This document shows, one piece after another, positions 23,357 to 34,710 of a stretch of DNA of 64,000 nucleotides. Where the stretch lies: assembly GCA_018340375.1 (NCBI GenBank), contig JAFFJZ010000099.1:246704-310703 (forward strand), read 5' to 3'. The notes beneath the pieces are model-generated. The model worked only from the letters and a program-made list of their open reading frames with translations. It was not told the DNA's origin and did not search any database. Within the stretch, counting starts at the first letter, position 1. Each line of letters begins with the position of its first letter. Both the position numbers and the translations under genes were made by a program. This DNA is from Gonatopus flavifemur. Lineage: Eukaryota; Arthropoda; Insecta; Hymenoptera; Dryinidae.

Positions 23357-24283
23357 CAAGGTGTGTTGAAAAAATAACGAGAATTTTCGTTCTATGGAAG
23401 AAATATTTATTTACTCATCAATATCTATTTTGTCCCCTTCAAAATAATCCCCCTCGGACATAATCAGTTGTGCCAACGCTTTTTCCAATCCTCGAAACAC
23501 TTTTGAAACTCGATCTTTGTAATAGCTTTTAGCTCTTTCAGCGATTCGGTTTTAATGTCATCTATGCTTGTCAAACGACGGCCTTTTAATGTTCTCTTTA
23601 TTTTTGGAAATAGAAAAAAGTCACATGGAGCCATATCTGGCGAATATGGAGGCTGAGGCATCGTTACAGTTTTGTTTTTGGCCAAAAATTCACGAACAAG
23701 CAATGAAGTGTGAGCAGGTGCATTATCGTGGTGCAAAAGCCATGAATTGTTTTGCCACAAATCCGGGCGTTTTTTTCGGATTGCTTCTCGACTGATATGC
23801 CAACATAATCAGCGGCTTCTCTGATTATGATTCGGAGATCGTTCATAACCATTTCTTTCACTTTTTTCACGTTTTCATCGGTTGTTGGTGTGCTTGGGCG
23901 TCCGGGTCGTTCGTCATCTTCAACGTTTTCGCGGTCATCTTGGAAACGCTTATACCACTCGTAAATCCTTGCTTTACTCATAGCAGACTCACCATATGCC
24001 TTTGTTAACATTTTACAAACTTCACTACACTTTATTTCATTTTTTACGCAAAATTGAATACAAATTCTTTGATCCATTTTTTTCACAAACGAAAATCGCC
24101 GAGCTCGAAAAAACACGTCTAACGTTAGCGGCTGCCACTCAAAAAGTAGGCAATGAATATTGCTGAAAATTTTATCGTACTTCAGGGGAATGTGTACCAA
24201 CATAATAAAGAAAAATTTTATACAGGCGAACTCTCCAAACCCGCGAAATTAAAAAATTCTCGTTACTTTTTGTACACACCTCG
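23357..24283 (-). mobile_element. mariner with internal deletion, 927 bp
   Basis: Ends CAAGGTGTGTTGAAAAAATA and, inverted, CGAGGTGTGTACAAAAAGTA both continue into ACGAGAATTTT. TA duplication is at 23,355-23,356 and 24,284-24,285. It is about 350 bp shorter than a full mariner because the middle of the transposase is lost. Confidence 0.88.
23464..24077 (-). pseudogene. mariner transposase, middle deleted
   Basis: Minus strand. The N-terminal part starts MDQRICIQFCVKNEIKCSEV at 24,077 and holds both HTH regions (SKARIYEWYKRFQDD; IREAADYVGISV). After VGISV the frame jumps to sequence that normally lies ~130 residues further on. The C-terminal part, in another frame, has WLLHHDNAPAHTS, PPYSPDMAPCDFF and KCFEDWKKRWHN. 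The first catalytic Asp (usually TGDETW) is gone, so it cannot be active. It could still be mobilised by a full copy. Confidence 0.88.
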
Positions 24284-24317
24284 TACATGCTAGGGTTATG
24301 ATTTCACCTCATTTCCT

Positions 24318-25095
24318 AGATAGCAATTTAGCCTTGCTGCAATGTTGTCAGGCAAGCTTGTGGCAAGGTTGACATAAGCCTCCTAGTTGACACTGGTTGA
24401 CACATGACAAGGGTACAAGCTTACCAAATCCTTGCAGTAGACTTCTCAAGTGTGTATTAACGGCGGGCCCAATCTAAGCCCGGGATGGGTGCCCATGCTG
24501 CCCAACGTGGAGCCAAGTGGGGCAGACAAATGGAGCCAACCCTGAGATGATAACATCGGTCCCAGCTTGGCTGTATTGCTTTGCCCGAAGATTAGTCACA
24601 CCATGAGCCTAGCATAAACCCAGATTAGGCGATTAGTACTGCCCCTTCCTTTTTTTTGAAATTGGAAAATTGCTTTGACTGCTACCCCAGCGGGCATGAA
24701 TCTCAGCCCCACTTTGACCCAATCTTGGGCCTAGTGTTGAGCCCCATCGTGCCTATATGGACCCAAGACTGGACAAAAGTGGGACTAAAATTCTTACACG
24801 TTGAGGATTGCACACACATGCCCGGGATATAAATCCACCCCAATCTTGGCCTAACGCTGGTCCAAATTGAGGCCAAGTTGAAGTGTGCCCGCACTAAGAT
24901 TCATTATTTCCATTTTCTACCAACCGTAATTGTATGGGAAAGCACAACAGGGCCAAGATTGAGCCGACATGGGCTGCATGGTCATTCCCTAATACTGGGT
25001 TGAAGAGGATGAACCCAGCCTGGGGCCCATTGTCATTATAGGCAATATACGCTCGAGTTGTGGCAACCTTACACTGACAAGGTTGTCAATAACCC
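24318..25095. repeat. Composite GGGCCCA-rich repeat within a larger inverted repeat
   Basis: Outer words GCAAGCTTGTGGCAAGGTTG (left) and GTTGTGGCAACCTTACACTG with GACAAGGTTGTCAA (right) are partly inverted. The inside (24,450-25,040) has many copies of CCCAATCTTGGGC and GCCCATGCTGCCCA-like words in both orientations. Confidence 0.5.
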
Positions 25096-25099
25096 ATTC

Positions 25100-25320
25100 A
25101 GCACACAATGTCTCAGCAATATTCCCAGAATATTACAAATGTCTCATTTGAAATATTTCTACAATATTTCGTATAACATATTCTCACAATCTTTCAATTG
25201 AAACATTGTGTATATGATATTTTGCAATGTTCTCAGAATGTACGATGAGAGATGTGTAAATTTCATCGCAAATGAAATATTCTGAGAATATTCTGATAGT
25301 AATATCCTTTATTTGACCCA
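25100..25320. repeat. AATATTC-rich imperfect palindrome
   Basis: AATATTCCCAGAATATT, ATATTCTCACAAT, TGTTCTCAGAATG and ATATTCTGAGAATATTCTG recur in both orientations, with inverted ends near 25,110 and 25,310. Likely a decayed MITE. Confidence 0.45.
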
Positions 25321-25324
25321 TTGA

Positions 25325-26390
25325 TGCCCACTGCGAAACTGTTTGGCCCACGGAAAATGTAACCATTGGAAATAGAAAATCTAGTTAGAGGATGAACATC
25401 CGCATGAAAAAAAATTTTTCACAATTTGTTTGAACACCTATTGTTTGAACAATTTGTTGGAAATATCAATTTACGTGAACGAAAACCCCGGAATCGTATC
25501 CTACAGAAAATTTCATGCAACACTGAGAGAAGAACGACGTGGTTACAGCAACCATCTTTGCATAGTTGAAGACTTGCGGTTGCAGTGACCTGAAATCTGG
25601 TTATGATAACCAGGAAAACAAGACAACATCACATGAATCTGGTTGAGGTAGCTAGATGAAATGGTTGAGGCCAAAAATAACTACGTCGCCTGGTTATGCG
25701 AACCAGATTTTTCTCTGAGGAAGCAACGATGGCTCGGAAAATTCTTAGCCATCGCAATTGTTGTGAATAAAGGTTTTGAATTCTTTATACACGTTGGTGC
25801 CCACGGCAAAACTGCTCGACTCACGGAAGAAGTAATTATTGGAAATAGGATATCCAGTTGGGAGATAAACATCCGCAGGAAAAACTTTTCCTAGACTGAC
25901 AGAAAACCGACCTGGTTGAAACATTCGTGGACGCAATAACTTGGAATTTGGTTCAATTCACCAGGAAATGTGATTGCGATGTCTAGAAAAAGTGATTGAA
26001 GCAAAAATTAACTACATTTTCCAGGTTAGGAAAACCAGATTCTTTTCTTGGGGTGATAACCTGAACAATTTAGCTAACTTTTCATATTTCCTGGTGAATC
26101 GAACCAGATTTCAAGTTTTTGCGACCACAAATGTTTCAACCAGGTCGGTTTTCTGTCAGTGTACAATTATTTTTCAAATGATTTGTGGAAAATATCAATT
26201 CACATTGATGAAAATCCCGGAATCATATTCTACAAAAAATTTCATGTAAGAATCGGTGATTCGGAAAATTTTTGGCCATCGCGATTGTTGTGAATGAAAA
26301 TTATGAACAATTTCGAATTCTTCATCACTGTTTGCGCCCACAGCGAAAGTTCTTCATTCATGGGAAAAGTAACTAGTTGAATCAGGATAT
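25325..26390. repeat. Degenerate ~0.5-kb tandem duplication carrying hairpins
   Basis: GCCCACnGCnAAA blocks begin near 25,329, 25,799 and 26,336. The segment before each (ATTGTTGTGAATnAA, TTCTTnATnAC) also repeats, as does TTTCATGnAA with CCCCGGAATCnTATnCTAC near 25,485 and 26,215. Two CACTGAGAG/CTGACAGAAAA hairpins are inside: 25,521-25,718 and 25,893-26,160. The left end of the first and the right end of the second form one pair, so one MITE insertion seems to have been duplicated with its flank. Confidence 0.6.
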
Positions 26391-27090
26391 TTTACTGAAT
26401 GGTGGAATTGATTGGACGAGGAAATATCATACGATACGAGAAGATCAGAATATGAGTGATTGTGTTGAAAATAATTTTCAGTGAAAGAAGGGCTCAATCT
26501 AATTTTGTATGTATAACAATTGGGCGGCAGGATGCAACACCTGGTCGCGCGCTCGAAAAGACGTGAAAGTATTGTCCAAGCTGTAACATTCAATGTCAAA
26601 ATAAAAAATTCGAATTTTGAAAAACAAAAAATACCAGATGATAGGTCTTGGAAAATCAACCTCAGTCTTCGTTCACGATTTTTTTCTGTGATCAACAATT
26701 CCCTAGTAAAAAAATAAAAACTGCAAATATTTTTGGTCTGAAAATCAATGTTTTTCAATGTTAAACTTGCGCTAACTTTTGTATTTTTCAACATTTCGGA
26801 ATCAATTGTTACGTTAAAACCTTTTATATAGGTCATCTTAAAAAGACAGCAGTTATTAGGAATTGCCAAATCAAAGTTTGACAACCCCTTTGTTACCCCA
26901 CTTCAGTTAGTTCGACTAAACAAGGACGGGGAAAAGGATACTTCAATGAAACTGTTTGACTCGTTTAATAGTTACAAGATTTAATTTATGACTTTTGATT
27001 ACAATGGTTCAATATTTAACTTTGTATATTGATATTAATATTTATAATTACAAATTTCCAATTCATTATATAGATCAATTTTTAGGATTG
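26391..27090. other. Gene-free DNA with one dispersed repeat
   Basis: The GCGCTCGAAAAGACGTGAAA stretch near 26,550-26,590 resembles the repeats at 59,800-59,850 and, inverted, 60,150-60,180. No gene is supported. Confidence 0.4.
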
Positions 27091-27096
27091 ACATTG

Positions 27097-27549
27097 TTAG
27101 CAGGAACTAGATTCATATAATTCCTTGCATGGAGGAAGTGGTTGAACGTCCCAATCTTCTCCTTCTACAAATGAATCCCGTCTTATTTTCAATGAAGTTA
27201 AATATAATTTCAAATTATTTAATTCTCCATTCAATTTCATTAGGGATTCCTCATAGGTGCTCAGGTTATTGAGGAACCGTTTCCTCTTCCTTCCTGCGGG
27301 TGGAATTCTATTTTCCCTAACGTCCCTATGATGAGTTTTTATCCTGTTCTTTGTTCCCCGGATTCTGTCTTCTAGATATTTTATCCTATCATATATCTTG
27401 GTTTCCACTGGAAGAGGAATAGAAGGAGAAAATGTATTAAAATATAATTCTTTACTACTTCTGAATATGAGGATGAAAGAGAAAAATAACTGATATTCGA
27501 ATAAATGGAGAAAAAGAGAGAGTAAAAACGAATTAAAAGGAAGATCCAC
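27097..27549 (-). CDS. Uncharacterised charged, helical ORF (weak)
   Basis: A 150-codon minus-strand frame. The first ~45 residues are hydrophobic and may be chance. The rest is rich in Lys, Arg, Glu and Leu with a coiled-coil look: KIYDRIKYLEDRIRGTKNRI, then RKRKRFLNNLSTYEESLMK, LNGELNNLKLYLTSLKIRRD, and ends PPCKELYESSSC. No family is recognised. Possibilities are an exon of a host gene or part of a gag-like protein from a decayed LTR element. The TATA motif at 28,583 and the repeat at 28,010-28,345 upstream on the same strand would fit one transcript, but no splice chain was established. Confidence 0.3.
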   Translation of the reverse strand: MDLPFNSFLLSLFLHLFEYQLFFSFILIFRSSKELYFNTFSPSIPLPVETKIYDRIKYLEDRIRGTKNRIKTHHRDVRENRIPPAGRKRKRFLNNLSTYEESLMKLNGELNNLKLYLTSLKIRRDSFVEGEDWDVQPLPPCKELYESSSC

Positions 27550-28009
27550 AAATTTTGGTTTGTATTCAAGTATGAAACTTGAATCTATAAAAATTTTGAT
27601 TTGAAGATGAAAAAAAAGTTTCTGATTTCATTTGTTGAGCAAAAGTTGAAAAAAAATTTCGTATTCGAATATGTGGCTTGAATCCACGAGGATTGAATTT
27701 AATTTGAATTCTAAAAACTCAAGGTTTCATCGGAATTTCAATGTTACCATTGAGGTAAGGAAACTTAGGTTTTTCACCCACCCAAATAGTGTAAAACACT
27801 TACTTTTTATAAACCCCGCGAGTGCCTTAGCAACTCGCTTCACGTTCTGTTGTAATTTGTTGAAACTGCTAGTGATCCTGGCTGTTTGTAGCACAGGATC
27901 GCAGTTACCGCCGATTGTTGGGATAGTCCCAATGGTTCCTTCCGCGTAGTCGAAGCAGCCCGTGCTTGACTTGTTGATTGGTCGGTTGGACAAAATTTCT
28001 CTATTTGGA

Positions 28010-28345
28010 AAATTTGTGCTTGAACTCCGTTCAAATACTGTTCAAGCACTTCACGTTCAAAATGCAGCTTGTAGATGTAGAAGATGGGCAGCAATCCTAG
28101 CTTGCCTGTTGGAAATCTTCTCAATTGGAATTTTGGACTACTCGTGTTTGAACTTCGTTCTAATACCGTTCAAACACTTTTCATTCAAATTTCAGCTTGT
28201 TGATGTTGGAGATGAGCAGTAATCCAAGCTCGCTCGTTGGATTGTTTTCCTTTGAAATTTTGAACTACTCGTGTTTGAACTTCGTTCAAATACTGTTCAA
28301 ACACTTTACATTCAAATTTCAGCTTGTTGACGTTGAGATGATGTA
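28010..28345 (-). repeat. Three ~115-bp tandem units with coding potential
   Basis: Each unit has TTTGAACTTCGTTC, AATACTGTTCAAACACTT and TTCAAATTTCAGCTTGTTGA. On the minus strand each encodes the same heptad-like peptide (for example KVFEQYLNEVQTRVVQNF), but only the first unit is open from a long frame (28,454 to 28,185). The other two have stops or shifts. Confidence 0.65.
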
Positions 28346-28582
28346 GAGTCCTTAAAAGGACTGAATGTTCCACAAGAAGCTTGATTGTCGTGTAGTGGCG
28401 TTGGAGATTTCCCAAAAATCTCAATTTAATTTGCTTGTCAAAGCTTAATCCCACGTTGATTCAGAGATATTAGTCCTGAAAAGGACTGTTGGTGTTCCAG
28501 ATTGAAAGTTCAGCTGTTGACAAGTCCGAAGTGTATTGCGATGTGTAGTGAAGTGAAGGGTGAGCAGCTAAGGAAATGTCGC

Positions 28583-28592
28583 GATATTTATA
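28583..28592 (-). promoter_or_regulatory. TATA-box candidate, minus strand
   Basis: The minus strand reads TATAAATATC, preceded by GTG and followed ~25-35 bp downstream by CTGCTCACCCTTCACTTCAC. It would direct transcription toward the repeat and the ORF at 27,097-28,454. Could be an LTR or host promoter; only the motif is seen. Confidence 0.4.
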
Positions 28593-28859
28593 CACACGAA
28601 TTTCCTTGGTGAGCGCCGTGATTGGTTAGAGGTTCCCTGGAAGGGTTTTTCAAACTCTAAGCCATTGAGAAGTCGAGGTCTCTGCTCTCGACGGTTGCCG
28701 CTGATTCAAACCTAGCGGTATACACGAGCGCCGCCTGTCGGGAAAGTCGCGAGTTAACGCACTTCGCGCTCGACTCTCGCTCGGAGGTGACGGGTTCCCT
28801 CTTCGTCGTCTCCATATCCATAATGTTTCAATTATATTACACATGACAATCCAAAGGTT

Positions 28860-29890
28860 GTTTTAACCAGTATATTCATATCTACCTCTTATTTTTGAAG
28901 TCTAATATATAAGATTATTCTTGCATATCCCATTATTCATAATATTTATACAAAAAATATAGTTTTTCGAATTCAAGACGCTTACAGCACACAAGTCCCT
29001 TTTTAGTTTGCAGAGAATTCAGAGTGAGGAATATCTATGGAATGTGTTTCTATGAATTCATGAAGTATTTCAAATGAATACACAGAGTATCAAAAGAATT
29101 CCTGAAAAGTTCTTAATGAATACATGTGGGAACTCTTGAAATACACATAAAAAATGTATAAAGTATTCGTAAAGACTACTCGTCATGACAGTGAACATGA
29201 ATCCCCATAGAAGTTCAAAAGGTAGTCCTGTTCCACTCAAAAAGGATTTATAACGAATACCATGAACTTCGATTAACAAGAATTCAATCAGAGTCTTCCT
29301 GAATTTGTAAACGTTTTTGGATAAAAGTAATGTCCAAGATACAATTGATAGTATTTTTTTTTTCCTTTATAAATTTATTGAATAGGTGCGTGTACAAGAT
29401 TTGGAGAGTGCTAAATGAAGTGAAATGAATTATGCAATGTAATTATCAGTGAATAATTCATTTCGGTGCAAGAAACATATAGTATGTGAGAATAAATGAC
29501 ATATCATATGATTTTAAGGTTGAAGTTTGTATACAACAAAGTGATGTTACTTTAAAGAAGAGAAGTGTGTGAAGATTCATGAATTGTTTGTGGATAATGA
29601 AGTAAATTATTGATTACCTCAAAATATGTGAATATTGGCTGTAAAAATGCATTCATACAACCAATCTTTCGTGTATGGAAAAACTAATCGATTGTATCTA
29701 GTGTGGGAAATCCCTTATAGAAAACGATGGAAAAACTCCGTTTTCGTAAAAATGAACGATTCATCATTGAACAAAAAAAAACTCGTTCAACAATGCGATG
29801 ATGATTCTCTTTTCAAATTTCATCATTTAGATTGGCGACACAATTCTTCGCACAAATGCCCGAATTTCTACACTTAATGACCTTTTATGG
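28860..29890. other. Gene-free AT-rich DNA
   Basis: No supported gene. Between 29,040 and 29,300 GAATAC and TTCATGAA words recur. Otherwise nothing. Confidence 0.35.
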
Positions 29891-30030
29891 CAGGGGCAAT
29901 CAAGTGTACGCCTCCGTTCCGGTAAGGAGGTCATAAACAAGTGCCCAGGTGTCTATCCCTAATGAGCCCTCTATGACGAGTGCAATAAAGTGCGCGCCTC
30001 CGTTCCAGTAAGGAGGTCATAAATGAGGGT
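29890..30030. repeat. Two-copy tandem repeat, ~86-bp period
   Basis: GTGTACGCCTCCGTTCCGGT and GTGCGCGCCTCCGTTCCAGT are each followed by AAGGAGGTCATAAA. GCCTCC and GGAGGT in each copy can pair as a short hairpin. Confidence 0.65.
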
Positions 30031-30034
30031 GAGG

Positions 30035-31170
30035 GGAGGGTTCTCGGTTTTTCCAATCTCTCGGAAAAAACGGTACTCTTGAATGTACTTGGGGGTGCCG
30101 AACCAGTTCGTTTCCGTTACCTATGGAGCATAGGTGTCGGTAAGTGAGTACACCACTCTCCCAACGCTCGATAAATCATGTGTATCTGTACATATTTCAT
30201 GTAATTGGTATAGTTGGGCCCTATGCCGCGAATCATTTGGTGTGCGTGTGTTTGTGCTATACAGCACTCACAAACGTTAGGCGGAAAAATTTGCGTCTAC
30301 GTCACACAATCTTATTAATTCTTGTATGTGAAACTTGGTGCAAGACGATGATGTTGAAAAACTTTGTAAAAAATTATTGTAAATCATTAATTTTCTAATC
30401 CAAAGTGAAAATCATGGTTTTCAAGCTTCGTATTAAAAAAGTGTCGAGGGAAGTATGAGCTACAAGGAACTTCCGGGGACGAAATCGTTTTCAAGATTCA
30501 TGATAGATCCTTTATTATAAACAATTTTTTTGAAACTATATTATAAACAAACGTTTCGTATTTGAGGAAAATTGGGTAGACAAACAAGTTTCCTTGTTTC
30601 GCTTGAAGACTAAATTATGTATCAAGCATGATTACAATACCAACATCATTCATTTATGTAAACAATTGAAATTATATCCAAAAGATGGGATTTATTTTTT
30701 TTTAATATGATGTTTTATGATAATGTCGAATACTCCAATTTCCTCATGAGGGAACGTTGAGTAAAACATCATCCACACAAAATCTATCCCTTATTTTTCT
30801 AATATATCATCAAGGATAACATGTCCCATCAATAAACAACGGCAAACATTTGTAAAAAAGTCATATTCTTATTCACAGGATTCAATGAATTTTAGGTACT
30901 AAAATTTTTTCCAACCACTTTATTTCAAGATATGAATCATGGACTTTTTGAACAAAATATATAACTTTATATGGCTTTGTATAGCTTTTGAATAGAACAA
31001 TATATCACAGTAGGAGAATCGCAATTTCCTCCTCGAATATTTGGAACTTATATTGACTTCCTTTGTCACTTCTCCGGAAGATTTTCTTTTGATTTGTGAA
31101 TTATGCCAGTTTTGTTCACAGTTTCTATCGATGATTTGTTATTGATGAATAAATCATTTGAAAACTTTGG
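30035..31170. other. Gene-free DNA
   Basis: A short GC-richer patch at 30,060-30,160 precedes AT-rich sequence. No supported gene, RNA or repeat was found. Confidence 0.35.
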
Positions 31171-31174
31171 CCCA

Positions 31175-33093
31175 TCAACACTTAGATACCTTGTCAACGA
31201 TTGGACATCGTTCAATTTTTTTTTGACTTATTCCGACTGAATCAGGTAATGTTGTATTCAACAAATCATCGAAAACAACATCTGATTGTACAATATGACT
31301 CTTGGGTTTCCCACTATAGTCACAAAAAATCTCAATTCGCTCTTTTGGGAAATACATCATTCTTCCCGTATCTCTGATGTGCAGATTTGTAGATTTCTCA
31401 ATTCCGTCTGAGACGGTTTCAAAATCTTCAACGGTACACGCAGAATCTTGTATTATTTTGAATGGGGGTTTTCTCGCATTTTGAATTACTTCATAGTATT
31501 CTTCGTCGGTTTCTATCGTCTCTATTTTTTTCTTCTTCTGTTCATACATTCCAAAATTCCGATCACATGAACAATAAGAATGTCCGCGTACAGGAAATGA
31601 ATGTTGGATCTCAATTTGTAATTTTTCAGACAATAAAGACAAAAAATGCATAAATAAATAATTTGTATTCTGCCCCCCACAACCTTCAGAGAAGAAATAA
31701 ATTTTATCGTAATAAGCGATTTCTAGTTCGCGGCAAATTGTATCATGAACTAGATTGCATGCCGTATTTGCTCCTTTCTTGTACTTGCCTTCAATAAAAA
31801 AAATACATGTAACTATTCTTGTTATTCCCAAAAGTATTCACATTAAAAACGTTCAACCATATCAGTCTCCGATGAAATTGATCTGAGACCGGAATTTTCG
31901 GAAGAGATCAATTCTGGCCAAAATCAAATTCCAGACATATCTTTATGTCTTAATAAATCTTCATCATTGGCATCATTTTCATGTTCGAAACAAAAGTTAC
32001 AGACATCAGTACGTGGCTTTGAAAATGTGAAATTCAAATTGTGATCAAAATATTTCATGTACGTTGATTCACTTGAGGGAGCGTTGGAATCGCCAGTTTT
32101 ACTGGCATAATATTCCAGAAACAAACTGCACAATTTAGATAATGTTAACCCTCAAACCGTAACCCTGCTCAAAATCACGTCAACCGTAACCCCCGGTCTA
32201 ACAGACCGCTATCACCTTCTTCTAGACATTCAGAGTTGTTAGAAGTGAAGAAAACATTTTTCAGATCATTAGAAATGTCTACAAGGTAGGATAGTGCGCT
32301 TGTGTACAGAACTTAGTGAGCAATTCTGTGCAGAGGAGGGATGAAATGTCAAACAATTTAACCAAAAAATTTCGAATTACGAGCAAATACAATTCTGATA
32401 GCGGCCTGTGAGACCGGGGTTACGGTAAGAGGGTTCAATCAGGGTTATCAAAATACTGCAATGAGGGATCTCAACACTTATAATGGGACTCAGAGTGTGG
32501 TATAGATGAACAATGATCTAGAATCATCTTTTTCACGTCAATAGTCAGTCGAATTGAACTCTCCTGGCTTCCTTTACCTCGGTTATTTCCCAGAGACTCA
32601 TTATTTCCCATTTTGTTTTGGATTGTCGCAAGTCTAGATTCATGAATCTTCAACAAAGAACACAAAAATCCCCGACACACTGACAGATGAGTTGTTTGAT
32701 GATGAAAAAAATTTTCCCAACGGATAATTTTGTTATTTTTCCCTTCGCAAGATTTTTCAGTTTTCATCAACATCATTCCACGCAGTGAACAATTTTGGGT
32801 TGCGAGATCTCAATTTTTCTATAACATCCTTGACGCTTTCGAATTCTTTTGCAGCGACAGCTGTGTTGAAACGGGATACGTACTCATTCCCCTGAGATTA
32901 TAAACGAATTTTTATTGCAAGGATTTCTAGGAAAGGAATATCTATGTTTTGAGAATATCAATCCTGAAAGAAATCTTGGTTTGACATTAATATAAATCAC
33001 CTTGTTTCTCGCAATTTTCTTCTCATTTCGTTTCCAATTACTCTCATTTCTAGTTCTTCTTCTTGTTGTGGTCGAGGCTTCCGTAACGGACAT
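31175..33093 (-). pseudogene. Broken transposase-like gene (GCGGQN/PVRGHS family)
   Basis: Minus-strand pieces in order: TRRRTRNESNWKRNEKKIAR (33,093-32,884); NEYVSRFNTAVAAKEFESV (about 32,890-32,775); VCRGFLCSLLKIHESRLATI with NRGKGSQESSIRLTIDVKK and SESHYKC (32,776-32,471), then an in-frame TGA; FLEYYASKTGDSN to FSKPRTDVCNFCFEHEND (32,133-31,924); and FFSEGCGGQNTNYLFMHFL with SFPVRGHSYCSCDRNFGMY (31,831-31,175). This order is that of a multi-copy arthropod family that I recall as transposase-like but cannot name. A MITE interrupts it at 32,149-32,433. With several stops and frame changes, it is not functional as a full protein. Confidence 0.65.
32149..32433. repeat. piggyBac-type MITE inside the broken gene
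   Basis: Left TTAA then CCCTCAAACCGTAACCC; right GGGGTTACGGTAAGAGGG then TTCA. Subterminal CGGTCTAACAGACCGCTATC pairs with GATAGCGGCCTGTGAGACCG. One flank TTAA has decayed to TTCA. It separates two coding pieces of the minus-strand gene, so it is younger than that gene. Confidence 0.7.
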
Positions 33094-33248
33094 TTTTCAG
33101 GATTGAAAGCAAGAGGTTATTCATGTACGGAAAGACCATACGATATGCATACGTATTGTTTTTCGGCTTTCTTTTGTTAACAGACGGATGTGAGTTATGA
33201 CGTTAGCTGATCAGTCAGAATATTTTCCAGGGAGCATCAAAAAGACAA

Positions 33249-33388
33249 TTAAATTTTGAAGACTATATTCAGCGCTGTCGTACGGCTGACCATCAGAGTA
33301 TTTTACATTTCGTGAGTGAATACATGAAGAATACTTTGGCGGTCACCCGTACGATGCCGCTGAACATAGTCTTGAAAATTTAATTATC
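33249..33388. repeat. Hairpin MITE, ~58-bp arms
   Basis: The left arm AATTAAATTTTGAAGACTAT with GCGCTGTCGTACGGCTGACC pairs with GGTCACCCGTACGATGCCGC and ATAGTCTTGAAAATTTAATT. Confidence 0.75.
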
Positions 33389-33406
33389 GAATTCATGCTC
33401 TCTGGG

Positions 33407-33480
33407 CAGTGATGCCAGATTTGGCCGACCGACTCGCTTCACCCTCTCCATCGACCCCACGCACACAACGGAACCCTTAT
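33407..33480. repeat. Solo end of the CAGTGATGCCAGA hAT MITE
   Basis: CAGTGATGCCAGATTTGGCC continues as CGACCGACTCGCTTCACCCT, matching the first ~50 bases of the 2,954-3,117 element. No matching right end was found in the next few hundred bases. Confidence 0.6.
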
Positions 33481-33489
33481 CCATGTGTT

Positions 33490-34635
33490 CGGAGGCATTT
33501 GTTTCACTTCGCTAATTATCCGTCGATCTTTGTTCTCTCTCGTTGTCCTACAATCGGCTAACTCCGTGCAAGATCGAGGAAAGTTTAAAGCCCATGCGGT
33601 CGACTCACAGAAAAGTCTTACTGCTCTTTCTTTGCCAGGCGATAATTCTATTATAATCGGTATCGAACTAACTCACCCGGCGTCCCGGCCGGGAATTGCC
33701 TGGGCCCCTTCGATATGTTTTTTTCTTTTTTTTTTGTTTTACAATTGAGAAGCTAGTTCGATGCTGATTATTAAATGGAATTGATGATATGAATCACAAT
33801 ATCAATTATTATGGAAATTATGAATCCAATAAAAATATTGATCCTTGTGATTCATGACAAAATATAGATATTCAATTATATTCAATTGAATTGAATTAAA
33901 TATCAGTAAATTTTTTTTTAGTATTATTGATTTTTGATCAATAATAAATTTGTATGCATAATACTGAAACTATTTTTAATTCCTGTAGATCAAATATACA
34001 AATTATAAATGTATTACAATTTGCTCACATCAAATTTACAGAAGATGATGTTCAAATAATTCATTAAAGTAATTGATAATGTATGACGATGTCATCATAT
34101 AAAAATATAATGAAAAAATATATGTAATTAGTTACTTGGAATCGAATTTTCAATATTTACAATCGGACTCGATTGTGATGGTATGAATGATCAAAAAGCT
34201 TTCAAGAGACCCTGTATATGTGTTCTATACAAGGATTTTCTAATATTTCAAATTTTTTAATAATTATGGTAGATCGTGGACGGAACATCATTTTATAGAA
34301 ATCCTCAATCATTCGATCGGTGGAACATTATCGAATAAATTAGGAATCTCTAATGAATATCCTGCTACAGATTTCATAGATTTTTCCTAATCGAATACTC
34401 GTTCATATGAATCCTTATGATATTTCAATGAGAATAATTAAATCAACGTTGATTATCAAATGGAATATCACATCAATGGAACTGAATATTTGATCAATTG
34501 AGTGCAAACAATTTCGAATGGAACTCAATGATAAGAATTGAGCATTGAAATTAATATGTTATTATTCTATACATGATTTCTCATTTTACATAGTTACAGT
34601 AGTTGATAAACGTAATATGTATACCCTCCCAACAT
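33490..34635. other. Gene-free DNA
   Basis: An 87-codon open stretch at 33,485-33,748 has no family signature and ends in a poly-T-derived hydrophobic tail, so it is not called a gene. From 33,780 the sequence is very AT-rich with ATCAAT/ATTGAT words. Confidence 0.4.
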
Positions 34636-34637
34636 CT

Positions 34638-34710
34638 GACCTCATAGCTTAGTGGCAGAGGCAACGGCTTTCGCGCAGGAGCGGCCGGGTTCGATTCTGC
34701 TCAATTGACC
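34638..34710 (+). repeat. tRNA-like sequence, probable SINE head
   Basis: TAGCTTAGTGGCAGAGGC resembles an RNA polymerase III A-box and GGTTCGATTCT a B-box, 30-odd bases apart. A T-stem pairs only in part and the acceptor ends do not pair, so a functional tRNA is unlikely. A poly-T run follows after CCACC. Confidence 0.45.

Noticed and set aside
26354..26884. 176-codon minus-strand open stretch
   Set aside because: No motif or composition typical of a protein; overlaps a dispersed repeat.
28650..28844. Arg-rich open stretch on the minus strand
   Set aside because: Lies upstream of the TATA box in GC-richer sequence; no family motif.
33485..33748. 87-codon open stretch as a gene
   Set aside because: No homology motif, and the hydrophobic end is translated from a poly-T tract.
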